From NCBI GenBank assembly GCA_951799425.1, contig OX637395.1, positions 516,501 through 580,500 of the forward strand: a stretch of 64,000 nt of DNA. Direction: 5' to 3'. This stretch comes from Ilex aquifolium. Its lineage: Eukaryota; Streptophyta; Magnoliopsida; Aquifoliales; Aquifoliaceae. The notes under the pieces are model-generated. The model saw only the letters and a list, made by a program, of their open reading frames with translations. It made no database searches and had not been told where the DNA came from. The position numbers were made by a program, and so were the translations under genes. Shown here piece after piece: positions 1 to 12,700 of the stretch (the stretch's first letter is position 1; each line of letters starts with the position of its first letter).

Positions 1-639
1 TTATTTTTAAACATTAAGGGGGTGATGTGCTCCAAGACAAACCACAAGGGGGTAAACTGAAGCTTGCCCTAAAATTTACTTTTGGCGGTGGCATATGCTA
101 TATATTTACAGGTATGCCATTCGGGTTTTAACGGAGGACTGATTTTCTATCCTCCGTGACATGAATCAAAATTTAACTTTTTAACATATGTGATGTAAAT
201 TGTAAAGATATAAGATTCACAATATATTTTGATCAAATTTAAAACTAACTTTTTAAATCGAATTTGGATTGGGCGACTTATCTTATATAGTTTTACATCT
301 AATATGGATCAAAGGTCACTTTGCATCCAAAACCGCATGTGATTAAAGAAAATTTAAGAGAAATTTTATTTTGCATTCTATAAAATTTGAAATTTTTTAT
401 TATATATTTTTAAAGATTAATTTTTTTATATTACATCTTTAATGTATTAAAAATATTATAATATAATCTTTTCATTAATTTTCGTTATTTATTCCGTTAA
501 AAGCCACACACTGAAGTTGACAAGATTAATAACTTAATATTTAAAGATGTAATGTGAAAAATTTTAAATCTTTTGGGGTACAAAGTGAAATTCGCGCAAA
601 AATTTATTTTCAGGGCCAAGTGTTGAAATAGACACTTTT
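1..639. other. AT-rich upstream region, no gene seen
   Basis: No coding frame is recognisable. The DNA is AT-rich and presumably contains the promoter of the Rav1-like gene starting at 760. A small inverted repeat (ACGGAGGA ... TCCTCCGT) lies at about 131-160 and could be a transposon remnant. I cannot assign a TATA box with confidence. Confidence 0.5.
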
Positions 640-759
640 CAGGGCACAATGTGAAATTTGGTCAAACAACACATACAGTGGACACATCGTTCCTCTACTC
701 TGTGTCTCCTGCCCCTTCCCCCTCTCACTTTTTTTCTCCCCAATCCGTACGGACAGACA

Positions 760-3700
760 ATGGAGGAGAGTACCAGTGCAGCCAGCCAATCAAAGAACTC
801 AGCCTCCACGATCGATTTTGATGACCTACCGCTCCGGCTCCTCAAATCCGAGATCATCCCTCCGGCTCCGACCCGATTTGAGTCTGCAATCGACTGGTTG
901 CCGGACTTTTCCGGGTACTCCTGGGTCGCCTACGGAGCTTCCTCTCTCCTCGTGATCTCTCACTTCCCAAATCCTCTCTCCGAAGACGAAACCTCAATCG
1001 GTCCCATTTTGCGGCAAGTCTTCGAACTCTCTGTAGACGGTACAGGCACTGTATCGGCAGTCTCTTGGTCCCCGGTGTCGCCGTCGGTCGGTGACCTCGC
1101 CGCTGCGTTGGATAATTGTATTGGATTGCTTTCTCACAATTCAGATAGTTCTAATGGTATGCATTTTAATTTTAGAATTCTTATACCACTTTACCTGGAT
1201 GTAAGAATTTTTGTATCTAATGCTTATATAAATGTAGTTATACATAGGTATGAATGTGCATATGAATTGTTTAATTATGTTTCTGCGTGTCGGAGTTGCC
1301 TCTCTTTAGAAAATGTATGGTAGAAATGCTGTAGTTTAAGTGTATATAAGCTTTTCTAATAGTTTGTTTGCAGCAGTATTATACATATAAACGTATTTAC
1401 TCACACAAATGGCTTACTTATGTTTATGGGTGAGCGTATGTAATTTGGTGGAGAATATGCATGTGATGTCAAGGATTGGTAAATTGAGGAATCTATTGTA
1501 TACTAGTAGTGTGCACTCATGGAATTATTATTTTTTTTTTATCAGATGTGAATTATTCAGCCATTGGTTCTGTTTACAATTTGTTGCCCCGTCGCCACGC
1601 AAATTGAGGCTCCAACAGTCTCTTAGGACCTAGACAAGAAGCGAGAGTTGAAGCAAGGGTTTCATTGAAGCTAAGTGAGCATTGTAAATAACAAGCAAAT
1701 GTTTTATCATTGACAAATTTTTTAAGCAAAAGGTGAAAATAACAAATCACAACTAAGCATCCAAAAACTATAAAATGTCCAAGGTGCAAATTCTCAAATA
1801 CAAAATGCTATGAAGTATGACTCAAAATCCATCTCACAATGAAGTTACAACGCATAGAAACCAACATATACGCCATCACTTACGATCACATGACCAGAAA
1901 GTAAAAGGTTTTAGGAGAAGTAATAGGAAGTAGAAAAGCTATCGGCTGCAATAGTACAAACAAAAAGGACAAAAAAGGACAAAAAGAGGGAAGAATGATT
2001 TTAAAAACAGGTCAATTGTGGTGGTGTGACAAAACATTGTGTTGGGGTTACAGTCCATCAATTACTATAAAAGAAGAATGCTAACAAGAGAAGAAGAAGA
2101 AGATGGAAGTATCACACATTGATAACACAAAATGAAGTTACGATTAAGGTACTTATGCCTGGCCAGAGTATATTGAGACAGAAAAGATAAAGCTATGTTG
2201 AGTTATCTGATTGTACTTGGAATAGGTTTAACAAATGCATGATTTGTTCATTAATGTTCCTGTTGATATGCCCCATGATATTTAATGTCATGCATTTTTT
2301 TATATGACTTCATGGTGAATGGCATTAGCGATGCTCGGAGCCCGGAAACAATTTTGCTGTTAATATTTGATTGGTTTGTCAGTACTTTGGAAACATGCAG
2401 GAAGAGGATTTGATGAAGGGAAGACACTAGGATTAATACAGGGTTAGATTATCTTGCAACACAAAGTATGATACTTTATGTATTGTATAGAATGCTGATT
2501 GTACCTTACAGTAGATGGTTTAGGAAACTATAAGCTAATGATTCACTATATTGATACACATGGTTTACGTGAGTACACATGTTATGTGCACAATTTGAGT
2601 TATTTGGCTGGTTTGAGGAATTGATTGTTTTCCATTCTTCAGTCTAAAGGTATATTGATTAGTAAAACCATGTTATTAAATGCTCCTTTTGCTCCCTTGA
2701 CAGGATCTTTCTATGATCCTTTGAGTTTGATGCACATCCATGCATGCACTCCTATCCATTCATACAAGTTAATGTACGTGTATGTATGACATTTGCTATT
2801 TAAAAGCTAAATATATTCTCGATATTACTATTCAATTCAGGGGCAACTGTATCTTTAGATCAGAGTTACCCCATGAAAATATCTTTAGGTCACACACTCT
2901 TTCTGTCTTGCACCTTTTAAGTGTTCAAAATGTCTTAAATTTCAACGTTTAACTCATATTCAGGTTCTTTTTGTTGGAGCCAGACTGCAGTTCTTGTGCA
3001 ATCTACTAAGGTGGAGGCCATTAAATGGACGGGTTCAGGAGATGGGATAATTTCGGGTGGCGCTGAGGTAGTCTTGTGGAGAAAGAAGGGCAGGTCATGG
3101 GGTATGACTTGGAAGTTTAGACCAGAACTGCCTCAAGCTCTGGTTTCTACAACCTGGTCCATCGATGGGCCTTCTGCAACCGCACCTTTTCAACAGCAGA
3201 TTAGAGGCTCGTCCGAAGCAAGCAAATGTGTCTTTGTGTTGCTTAGAGGTGGAAAATCCGAATTTGTGAAAGCTGAGCTACGCCATCCACTGCCAGTTTC
3301 TATGATTCAATGGAGGCCAATAACAGGAAAGCAATCAAAGAAGATTGATAGACACCCATTGAGGCAGGTCCTGTTAACATGCTGCATGGATGGAACTGTA
3401 AGGCTATGGAGTGAGATTGATGATGGGAGGCTCAGAAAAGTTGGCAAGGACAAGAATGATAAGAAAACTGTGTTGCAATCTTTTCGTGTTGCAGCTGTAA
3501 TTGAGATAAACCAGGTACTGTGTGGAACTCTGGGCTCTGATATAGTTGTGAGATGGGCTACTGAAATTGATGGTATAATTAGTAATTGTAACGGGGTTAA
3601 CCAGTATTTTTCTTCAGATGAGGATCAACAGGACAAGTCTGGCAGGTGTGAGTGGTTGATTGGAGTTGGTCCTCAAATGCTGGTGACTATCTGGGCTATC

Positions 3701-6700
3701 CACTGTCTTGATGACGTTACCCCGGTGAGATTCCCACGAGTGAGTTTATGGAAGAGACAAGAAGGAATGGGTCCCAAAGTGGGAACTGGTAGTATCCTTC
3801 TTGAGAAAGTTGTTATATTGAGGAATCAAGTCTTTGCTCCACCAGGCATATGCTCTTTGGTTCACTTATTACCTTCTAATTCTTTAGCCTGGTCACAGTT
3901 ACATAGTCAAATATCAAGTTCCTGTTGTGCTGGTGAAGTGCTGAACATCAACGGTCATTCGGGACAAATTTTACAAGTGGCAGTCAATCCTTATGGGTGT
4001 GAATTTGAACTTGCTGCTTCTTTAGATACTGATGGTCTTCTTCTATTTTGGTCAATTTCGACCATTTCCGATTGCATTATGGGCCTTCCAACATTGAATC
4101 CTGCATGGAAACTTTCTGGGAAAATTGTACTGCAGGATTCCAATCCCAAATACACAGGCTTGAGTTGGGCACCTGCTGTATTAGATGAAGTGCAGGTTCT
4201 TCTTGTGGGACATGTTGGAGGCATTGATTGCTTTGTTGTAAATATCTCTAACAGTGAAGATAAGGAATTATCGTTTCACAACTTATGCACCATCCCTTTT
4301 ACCAGTTATAGTCGCGAAGAAGGGCCGACTACTATCTATTCAATTCCATTGCCTTCCACTTGGAAGAAAACTTCTCTTTCTAATAATTTTATGCTGTTAG
4401 CGATATGGAAGGAGGTCTTTCAGGCACTATCATGGACAGTTACCATCCATTCTTGCAATTTGTCTGGAAGCTGCTGTGGATGCAGTTTTGACACTACAAA
4501 TGCTGCCGAAAAAAGCACGTGGAAAGTTGAAAGTAATATAGATGGTAAGAGATATTTTGTTGCTTTTGATCCTTGTTCATCGGTATTTCCAGATCCACAC
4601 AACCATGATCAGGTTACAAGTTTTGCCGTTGTCTGTCCCACTAGTTTTATTCTGACTGATGAAGAAAAATCGGCTTACGATAATGAAATTTGCAGCGACT
4701 ATTCTGCTTATCACATGGTTACTGGCTGCTCTAATGGTAGTTTGAAACTATGGAGAAGTATGCCGAATAAAGAATCTCACACATATTCACTGTGGGAGCT
4801 TGTGGGTATGCTTGCTGCTCATCGAGGGCCCATCACGGCAATATCTCTAGCTGGTTGTGGTCAAAAGATTGCAATCACTTGCCCTGGAGGTCAGCCGAAT
4901 ACTACTAGCACTCTTCAGGTTTGGGAATCTGCGCACTCCACTGGTATTGGCAGTTTTATGCTAGAAGATACATTACTTCTTGATGGCGAGGTTATTTCTT
5001 TAAGTTGGTTGCAGATGGGAGATGGTAAGCTATTACTAGGAATCTGCTTGCAAAATGAGTTGCAAGTTTATGCTCAGAGGTCTTCTGGTGGTCAGAATCT
5101 GGTGAAATCAGGAAAAGCTTTAGAAAGAAACATCTGGTTTTGCATTGCTTCTGCTCATACTTATCCTGCTGTTTGTGACTTCTTTTGGGGTCCTAAAGGC
5201 AGAGCTGTGGTTATTCACGACGAATATTTTTGCATCTTTAGTCAATGCTTATACATGTCCAATAAGAAACATCAGGCTAACTGCCTGCGAACTTGCAAGA
5301 GCAATGCTCTTGATTGCAATAGTGGATCAGATAAACATATGATTACTCCAATTTTTGCTGATCCTGAAATTTGTGATTTGAAAAAGTTAACAGTCGAAGA
5401 AAACGGCGAGAAATGCCTGTCCAGGCTTTCCATGAAGTTAGACTTGAAAAATGAGACTCTGTCAAGCATGTCAATAGCAAAATTTACCAAGAAATATGAT
5501 TCAGGTGAAAAATCAGGTTTCTGGAGTATGTTAGATGTGGCAGAGAAGATTGGTGGATCTCTGCCATTATATCACCCTGAGGCACTCCTGATGAATATAT
5601 GTTCAGGTATTATGAGTCTGTTGGCAATTTGTTAAAATCTTAATTTTGATAAGGAATGCTGTTTTTAGCATCAACATGGAGTTTTCTGCATTATACTTTA
5701 TATTTTATGCGTGTAGAAAGAGGTGTACCGTTCTTTGGAGTAGTTAGTTTGTGTCTTTATGAGCGAATTGTCGTATATCTGGTGTTTACTTCTTGGAACT
5801 CATTACTGCATCTAAGAAGAGGAATTCTATTTGTGGGTTCCATCACTGTAAGAAGCAATGCACATGTAAATTTGTAAATTCAGCAGTATTTTGAAGTGGC
5901 TGTGGCTATGTGCATATGCAACTTTCATCCTTCAGGTCCTAACTTTTATTTTCTTTTCAGTTTCAATTGAACACATTCTTCTCATTTTTTGTATGCATTG
6001 ATGAATGCCATCAGTAAGTAGAAATTATGAAGCATAATACTTTTAGGGAGCTTGCTTTAAATTTGCAAGTGAAGTTGCTTCATGGAGGGATTTTGCTTTT
6101 AGGTGATCTTACACATTGTTTGGTGGAGACACTGTGATGTAGACTAGGAAGGAAAGAATTAGGGATGAGAAGAAAAGAAGAAAGGGATGAGAAAAGAGAA
6201 AGAATTTGAGAATGAAGCAATATCAATATTCAATAATAATCAAAGTCTCCCTAAAACCCTTGCATGCATCCCTTTATATAGGGAAACTAAAACCCTAAAA
6301 CAAATAAATAATGATAAATAAACACTCAAAAGTTAAAAGAAAATACTTAAAAGATAAATACTAAAAATATCCAAATTACTCTCATGATTAATCTAAAATA
6401 TCTATCGAATTCCTACAAGATCCCCATCACACTGATATTTCTTTCTTGGCACACTGTTCTTAGCGGACCATGAGGGAGGGTTTGTAGAAATTGGTGTAAT
6501 GGGCTTTTTGCAGCAGAGATATTTCATATGCAAAGTCTTTTGTGTCAGGGTCAATAAGATATTGCTTCATGTAGAATGCAGCTCTTTCCCATGTATTTGT
6601 TTAATTTCCTTCAGAAACTTACTTTGAGTCCATCGCCGAACACTTTATTTTATCATTGTTTCTCCCTTATCTTTCAGAAGCCAAAATGATGTTTGATCTA

Positions 6701-9700
6701 TGTTTAACCCTAGTGCTGCCTGTATTAAGTTTTGGAAACATTTTCTTTCTTATTTTCTGTATTGTTCCTAACCCATTTTTATTTTTTCTTCTTGTAAGAT
6801 TGTAATAGTTGTTTTGGTTCAGCTAAAATAAAATCTCAATATAAACTTCCGAATGTGATCAGGTAATTGGAAACGCGCATATGTAGCACTGCAGCATCTT
6901 GTAGGATATCTTACTTCTAATGATGCTTCTGCGAAAAGGCATTGCTTTATGGAATCTAGCCGAGTTATTCCACCTGTCCCCTTTTCAGATTATCTTGAAG
7001 GACTTGTGTCAGCAAGGTCAACTGATGAAAAATTTCAATGGAGTGGAGATGCTTCTTTAGTGACATCAGCTTTGCAGCTTCAGAAAGACTTGACCCAATT
7101 TACCTACAGTTGGGGTTCTGATGCTTCAAATGGTACATTCAATTCATCTAGGACAAGATCTGAACTTAGTGGTTTTGCTGAACAAGTGGAGAAGTTTTAT
7201 TGCCTAGGGGCCGTGACCAATACGGAGAAGATGCAAGTTCTTGCCATTATTGATCTCCTCCAGGAAGTTAGTAGCCCAAGTTCTGTTTCTGCATATGAAA
7301 GTCTTGATGAACCTGGTAGAAGGTATTTATGATTATAGTTAATTATGTGGGTGCTGTGAGTTAAGATAATGTTATTTTCTGTTTTGGAGAAGATATGCCA
7401 AGTAAATGATCACATGACTGATTCATGATTTTACTGGGTTTATTTTAACTCTAAACGGATCTGTGATTGTATAATTTTGCTTTTCGGAAATTCAGAACTA
7501 ACGGTTAGACAATATGGAAACCATTACAAGGAATGAGTTTGAATTTACATTTTATGGCTAGAAGAAAAAACTGTGAAACTAAACAAATTATGTTGTTGTC
7601 TGATTTAGGATGGCTATACAGATCGGAAAAATAAAAAGGATGGCTGACATTGCACCCAAGGATCAAAATATTGTTTCAATCACCTAGGAAACTGAAGCGT
7701 TTCAGAAATAGAATGGAATCAAATAAAAAATTTGGAAATTTATTTTCGAAACATTCCGAAAAATTGGTCGAAATATACCTAAAAATTTTGAAACACCTCG
7801 AAACATTCTAAAACAATGGTGGGAACATGTCGAAACATCTTAAAACACATCGAACGTTCAGAAACACCTTGAAGCATTGAAATTCCAACAATTCCATAAC
7901 AGATGCGTTTCAGTCTTCTTGGAAACGGAAACGTTTCGGCCATTTCAATTGTTTCAAAATGAAATTTTGATCCTCGACAGCACCCAATTTTTGTAATATT
8001 TGTTCTTTATTTATGTGTGTTGTGTGTTTCAGTTATTGATGCCCTTTGTTCCTTTCTTTCTATTCCAAGGTTTTGGGTTGCTATAAGGTTTCAACAGCTA
8101 TATTTTATACGAAGATTTGGTAGACTGTCATCCATCGGAGAGCTGGTTGTTGATTCGAGGCTGATTGGATGGGCATTCCACTCTGATTGTCAAGAAAATT
8201 TGTTTGATTCTCTTTTACCTAGCGAACCATCTTGGCAAGATATGTGGAATATGGGTGTTGGATTTTGGTATACGAATGTAGGGCTGTTGCGATTGAAGGT
8301 ACTCTTAGGAGCTAATTTTGTTGCCTTTTTTTGTTTTAGAAATGTTAAATCTTGCAAAACCACTCTAATTTGCTTGTGCATCAGTGCATGTGCTTTTGAT
8401 TTTGCTATATGTGTTGTTAATCATTTATTCCTCCTGGTGCTGCTTGGTTGAAATTGAGAAGACTAAAGGCAATCTTTTGTCAGTTGTTTCCTTGCTCTCT
8501 CCATCTCTCTCCCCTGCATTTGGGCTTGTATTAATTGGTAGACGATATTCTTTTTTTTGGGGAAAAAGAGGGGGGGGGGATATTGTTCTAGAATACATAT
8601 TATGAGGTGCTTGTGTAGTATGCAAGTGATATACTTGATCATTTGTTTGATCTCACTCGATTCATCAGATTTGGTTATGTTTTGCTTTTATTTCAAAATA
8701 TTGTTGTTCCTGTTTGCTTTCCTTGATACTTTAGTATCTGAGCAGAGTTGATTTGATGGATGAAGTACTAATATATTTGAATACTTTTAGTTACATGCAT
8801 TTTATTCATATGCTGTACTCTAGTTAAACCATATAGGGACTCATGTTTCATGCTATATATGTTGGATACTTGGATAGATTTTGATTAAGGTCCTGGATTA
8901 GACCAATGGAATTCTGTCTGCAATATATATTTATATTTTTTTATATCTGATCTAAAATATTGAATATAAAGTGCATTTGAATTGATCTCATCTTTTAATA
9001 AGTTTATTTTTCCTTCTTTGAATAATAACTTACTCATTGAATAAAATGCTTCTTACAGCAACATCAATATATATTTCAACCTAGCATTTTCAGTTACAAA
9101 AAAGAATAAGGTCTTGCATTCGATTACTTTCTTATATATATGGCTATGTACACTTACGCATCAGTAGGTTAATATATTTTGCCAGTGTGCACGCCATCTT
9201 ATTAAGAATTGATGTAATTGTCACACATTTCACGTGCTTCTATTTCTGCGAATAGTAATTGCAAACTGCCTTTTTATCAACTTTGACTCCCTGTTTTATT
9301 GTAGATGGAGAAGCTGGCAAGACAACAATATTTGAAGAATAGGGATCCTAAGGAATGTGCACTTCTTTATATAGCATTAAACAGGCTTCAAGTTTTGGCT
9401 GGTCTTTTTAAAATCAGCAAAGATGACAAGGATAAGTTGTTGGTGGGATTCCTTTCACGCAATTTTCAGGTACATATGAATTCATAGGATACTAAGTCGT
9501 TTATTGATTTTTTTTGAATATATTCTGAGAGTTTTAATTACTGTGTGCAATGGGTAATATTTTGGATTAGAGTACATTAAGTCATTGATCATTTTTGTGG
9601 ATCTTTCATTGAACCTCTAGAAATAGAATTTTAGTAAACTTCTTGGATTTTTTCTCATTTCTTCTTTTATTGGAAGTAAAATGTAGAAAGTAAGATTTAT

Positions 9701-12700
9701 TAGCCCAGCTTTACATTTAATTTTGCAAGTTCGTGGATTACTTTTCAAAGTTTGTGGTTTACATTTTGCTCATTGTGTGCATGTTGCATTGATGCTGTGG
9801 ATTTATAGCCTAAGGTGATAGGATAAAAATTTTATTCAGTCTTCATTGAGTGATCACATTGATTCACTGGTACAAGAGGTCAAAATAAGGCATCTAGTTG
9901 AAGAATACCCTTGTTTCGGATTTCGTTGTGATTTCCTTTGTTTCCTATTCGAATTGAATCTTATCTTTGGTTGTGGGAGCCTAAATGCAAAAACTAACAT
10001 AAATCCTCAAGTAACTTTGTATATATTTCCCCAAGTTTGTGGATTGCATTCTGCTGATTATGCATATGATGCTGTTGACTTCCTAGCCAGATAAGGTGGA
10101 TTAAGATTCTTATATTGGTTGTATTCAATGAGCTGTCACATCAACTCCGTGTTACAGGAGGATAAAAATAAGGCAGCTGCTTTGAAAAACGCTTACGTCT
10201 TATTGGGCCGGCATCAACTGGAGCTGGCTATTGCTTTCTTTTTGCTTGGCGGCGATATTTCTTCTGCAATTACTGTTTGTGCAAAAAATCTTGGGGATGA
10301 GCAGCTTGCACTTGTAATTTGTCGCCTTGTTGAGGGGTATGGTGGATCATTAGAGCGTCATCTAGTATCAAAGTTTATGCTTCCTTCTGCAATTGAACGA
10401 CGCGACTACTGGCTTGCAAGTTTTCTGGAGGTGCTTAAATACAAGATCTGCTATCTCAAGTTTATTTATGGCATCTGATTGATCATTGGTGTCTGATTAA
10501 CTTATCTAATTCTCTGTTAATTGCAGTGGGTATTAGGGAATTATTCCCAAGCTTTTATGCGCATGCTTGGTGTTCAAATGGAATCCCCAACTGATAAGTC
10601 AGCCATCTTATCTAATCATGCTTCCTTTTTAGATCCAAGTATTGGTCAGTATTGCCTAATGTTGGCAAACAAAAATAGCATGAAAAATGCTGTAGGAGAG
10701 CACAATGCGGCAATCCTCAGTAGGTGGGCAATTTTGATGAGTGCCACTGCCTTAAAGAGATGTGGCCTTCCTGTAAGTTTTTCTATGTATCACTGTTGCT
10801 CTGTGAATTGTGGTTATGATATCTAGTACTGTTGCTCTATGAATTATGGTTACGCATGTAGTTCGCTGCTGGAATTGTGAGATATTCTAATCATTCTGAT
10901 TACATTTTTGTCTCATTGCATGTGACAGCATCTGTATCATTTCGAAAGTGAAATAGAAGGACATTTCTTAGTTGTTTAGTCTTAGCAAAAGGCTCTTTTT
11001 TATTCTGTTTCTTAATATTTACTAACTTTGTTTGAAAATTCTTCAATACACTGTTTTAATAGTTCTTAACAGTCCCTAATCTTACGGACGATTCTTTAAT
11101 ATGTGTAGTAGCGGATGTTTCTTTTACTTCCTAAGTTGGAAATCAATGTAAGTATTGTTTTTTTTAATAGTCTACAATCTATCTGATCATGCATAGTTTT
11201 AACTTGTAAATAATTTCCTAAAGTTTATGCTGTTCATGGCAATGACAACCTTCTCTTTTATGGTGGGATTCGATCGAATCTTGATTTGAAATGTATGAGT
11301 CTGTAACATTCTCTATTATCCTTGTGGACGACATGAAGATATTCTTTTTTGTGGTGGGATTTCTTTTCCTTTTGAAGGATTTCCTGCTCTTTCTGTAATC
11401 TTCCCCTTGTTGAATGACTCATTTGCCTATCAAACAAAACTAAAGGGAAACAAAAAAGAGAGAAAAAGATAAATAAAGAAAAGAACAGGTAGAGAAAAAA
11501 GCGGAAAATAAAAAAGAACCATCTGATTAGATGGGAACATTTTGGAGGAAAATGTTTAAACAACATGACATCTAAGGGATTATGATCCGTGCCCTCTGGG
11601 CTTAAAGCATGAGTTTATAGTTGGTGATTGAAATTGAGAATTTAATATTTTTCCTTTCTCAGAAAGTCTTTTGGATTTGCACTTCTTCGGGGACTTCAAT
11701 TGATCTTTTTTTGGGATTGCTTTATGTGCACATTACATGCCACAGAACTGATATATTTTTGAGATGGTTTTATATGCACATTCATGCCACGCAACGGCAG
11801 AATAACAAAAGGAAATTATAGGAAGTGTGCTTTTATTTCTTCTCTCTCTCACTCTCTATATTCATGTGAGTTGTATGTCTCGTATATATTAGGAATTATA
11901 ATTGATCTGTTTCTTTTACTTACTGTAAGCTTGAAGCTTTGGAATGCCTTTCATATTCTCTGGGCATTTTTGGCGGTTCAGATCAAGGAAGTGCATCAGA
12001 TACTGGAAATGCTGAACTTCTAAGCAAAATGCTAAAGCCATCTCCAAATAATTCCTTCTCTAACTGGATTTCCGATGATGTGGCTTCTCATATGGAGTCA
12101 CATGTTAAACTAGATTTAGCAATGCAGTACATCTCGAAGCTATTAATGGAGCATCCAAGCTGGCGTGACACCATTATGTCATCTCCTGGAGCACATACAT
12201 ATTCTGAGTGCAAGGAAAAGATATCATTAGAAAATTTCCAGCAGCAATTATTTGCAGGAATTGCATATTTTGAGCAGAAGTTTTCTTTGATTCCTCTTCA
12301 TCTAATGAACATGGTATTCAGCAACTTCGTTTACGCATCTTGTCACTCGTACTTTGTTGCGTTTCTATCTTGTTGTCCTAGTGGGACTCAGTTGTTCTTT
12401 TTTTTCTTTATTTTACAGATTGTAATTTATCTACGCAACAATGGTTTATTATTTATTGGATACCGGATAATGCAAGGCTATATTTCGAAAGATCCTTCAC
12501 ACAATAAAAGCAATGCATTTGGTGGTTTCCCCTTACATCATACCCAGTTCAAGCTACTTCTAAAGGATGCTGAAGAAATATCCAATTTATTCTCAAGATA
12601 TGTTGTTGTGTCTGGCATAACTTGCTCTCAGTTTAAATTATGTTCAACAGAAAGTAGTGTGGCTGGTGGAAAAAAAATTGGCTGCTTGGCCTCTTGGTGG

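Noticed and set aside
1546-1640. Possible extra exon of the Rav1-like gene after an ATCAG acceptor
   Set aside because: Its frame hits a stop, and exon 1 joins cleanly in phase to 2964 with the conserved FCWSQTAVLVQSTK sequence.
9846-10094. 82-codon plus-strand frame between exons 5 and 6
   Set aside because: It lies wholly inside an intron of the Rav1-like gene, has no family resemblance, and removing it keeps the exon phases intact.
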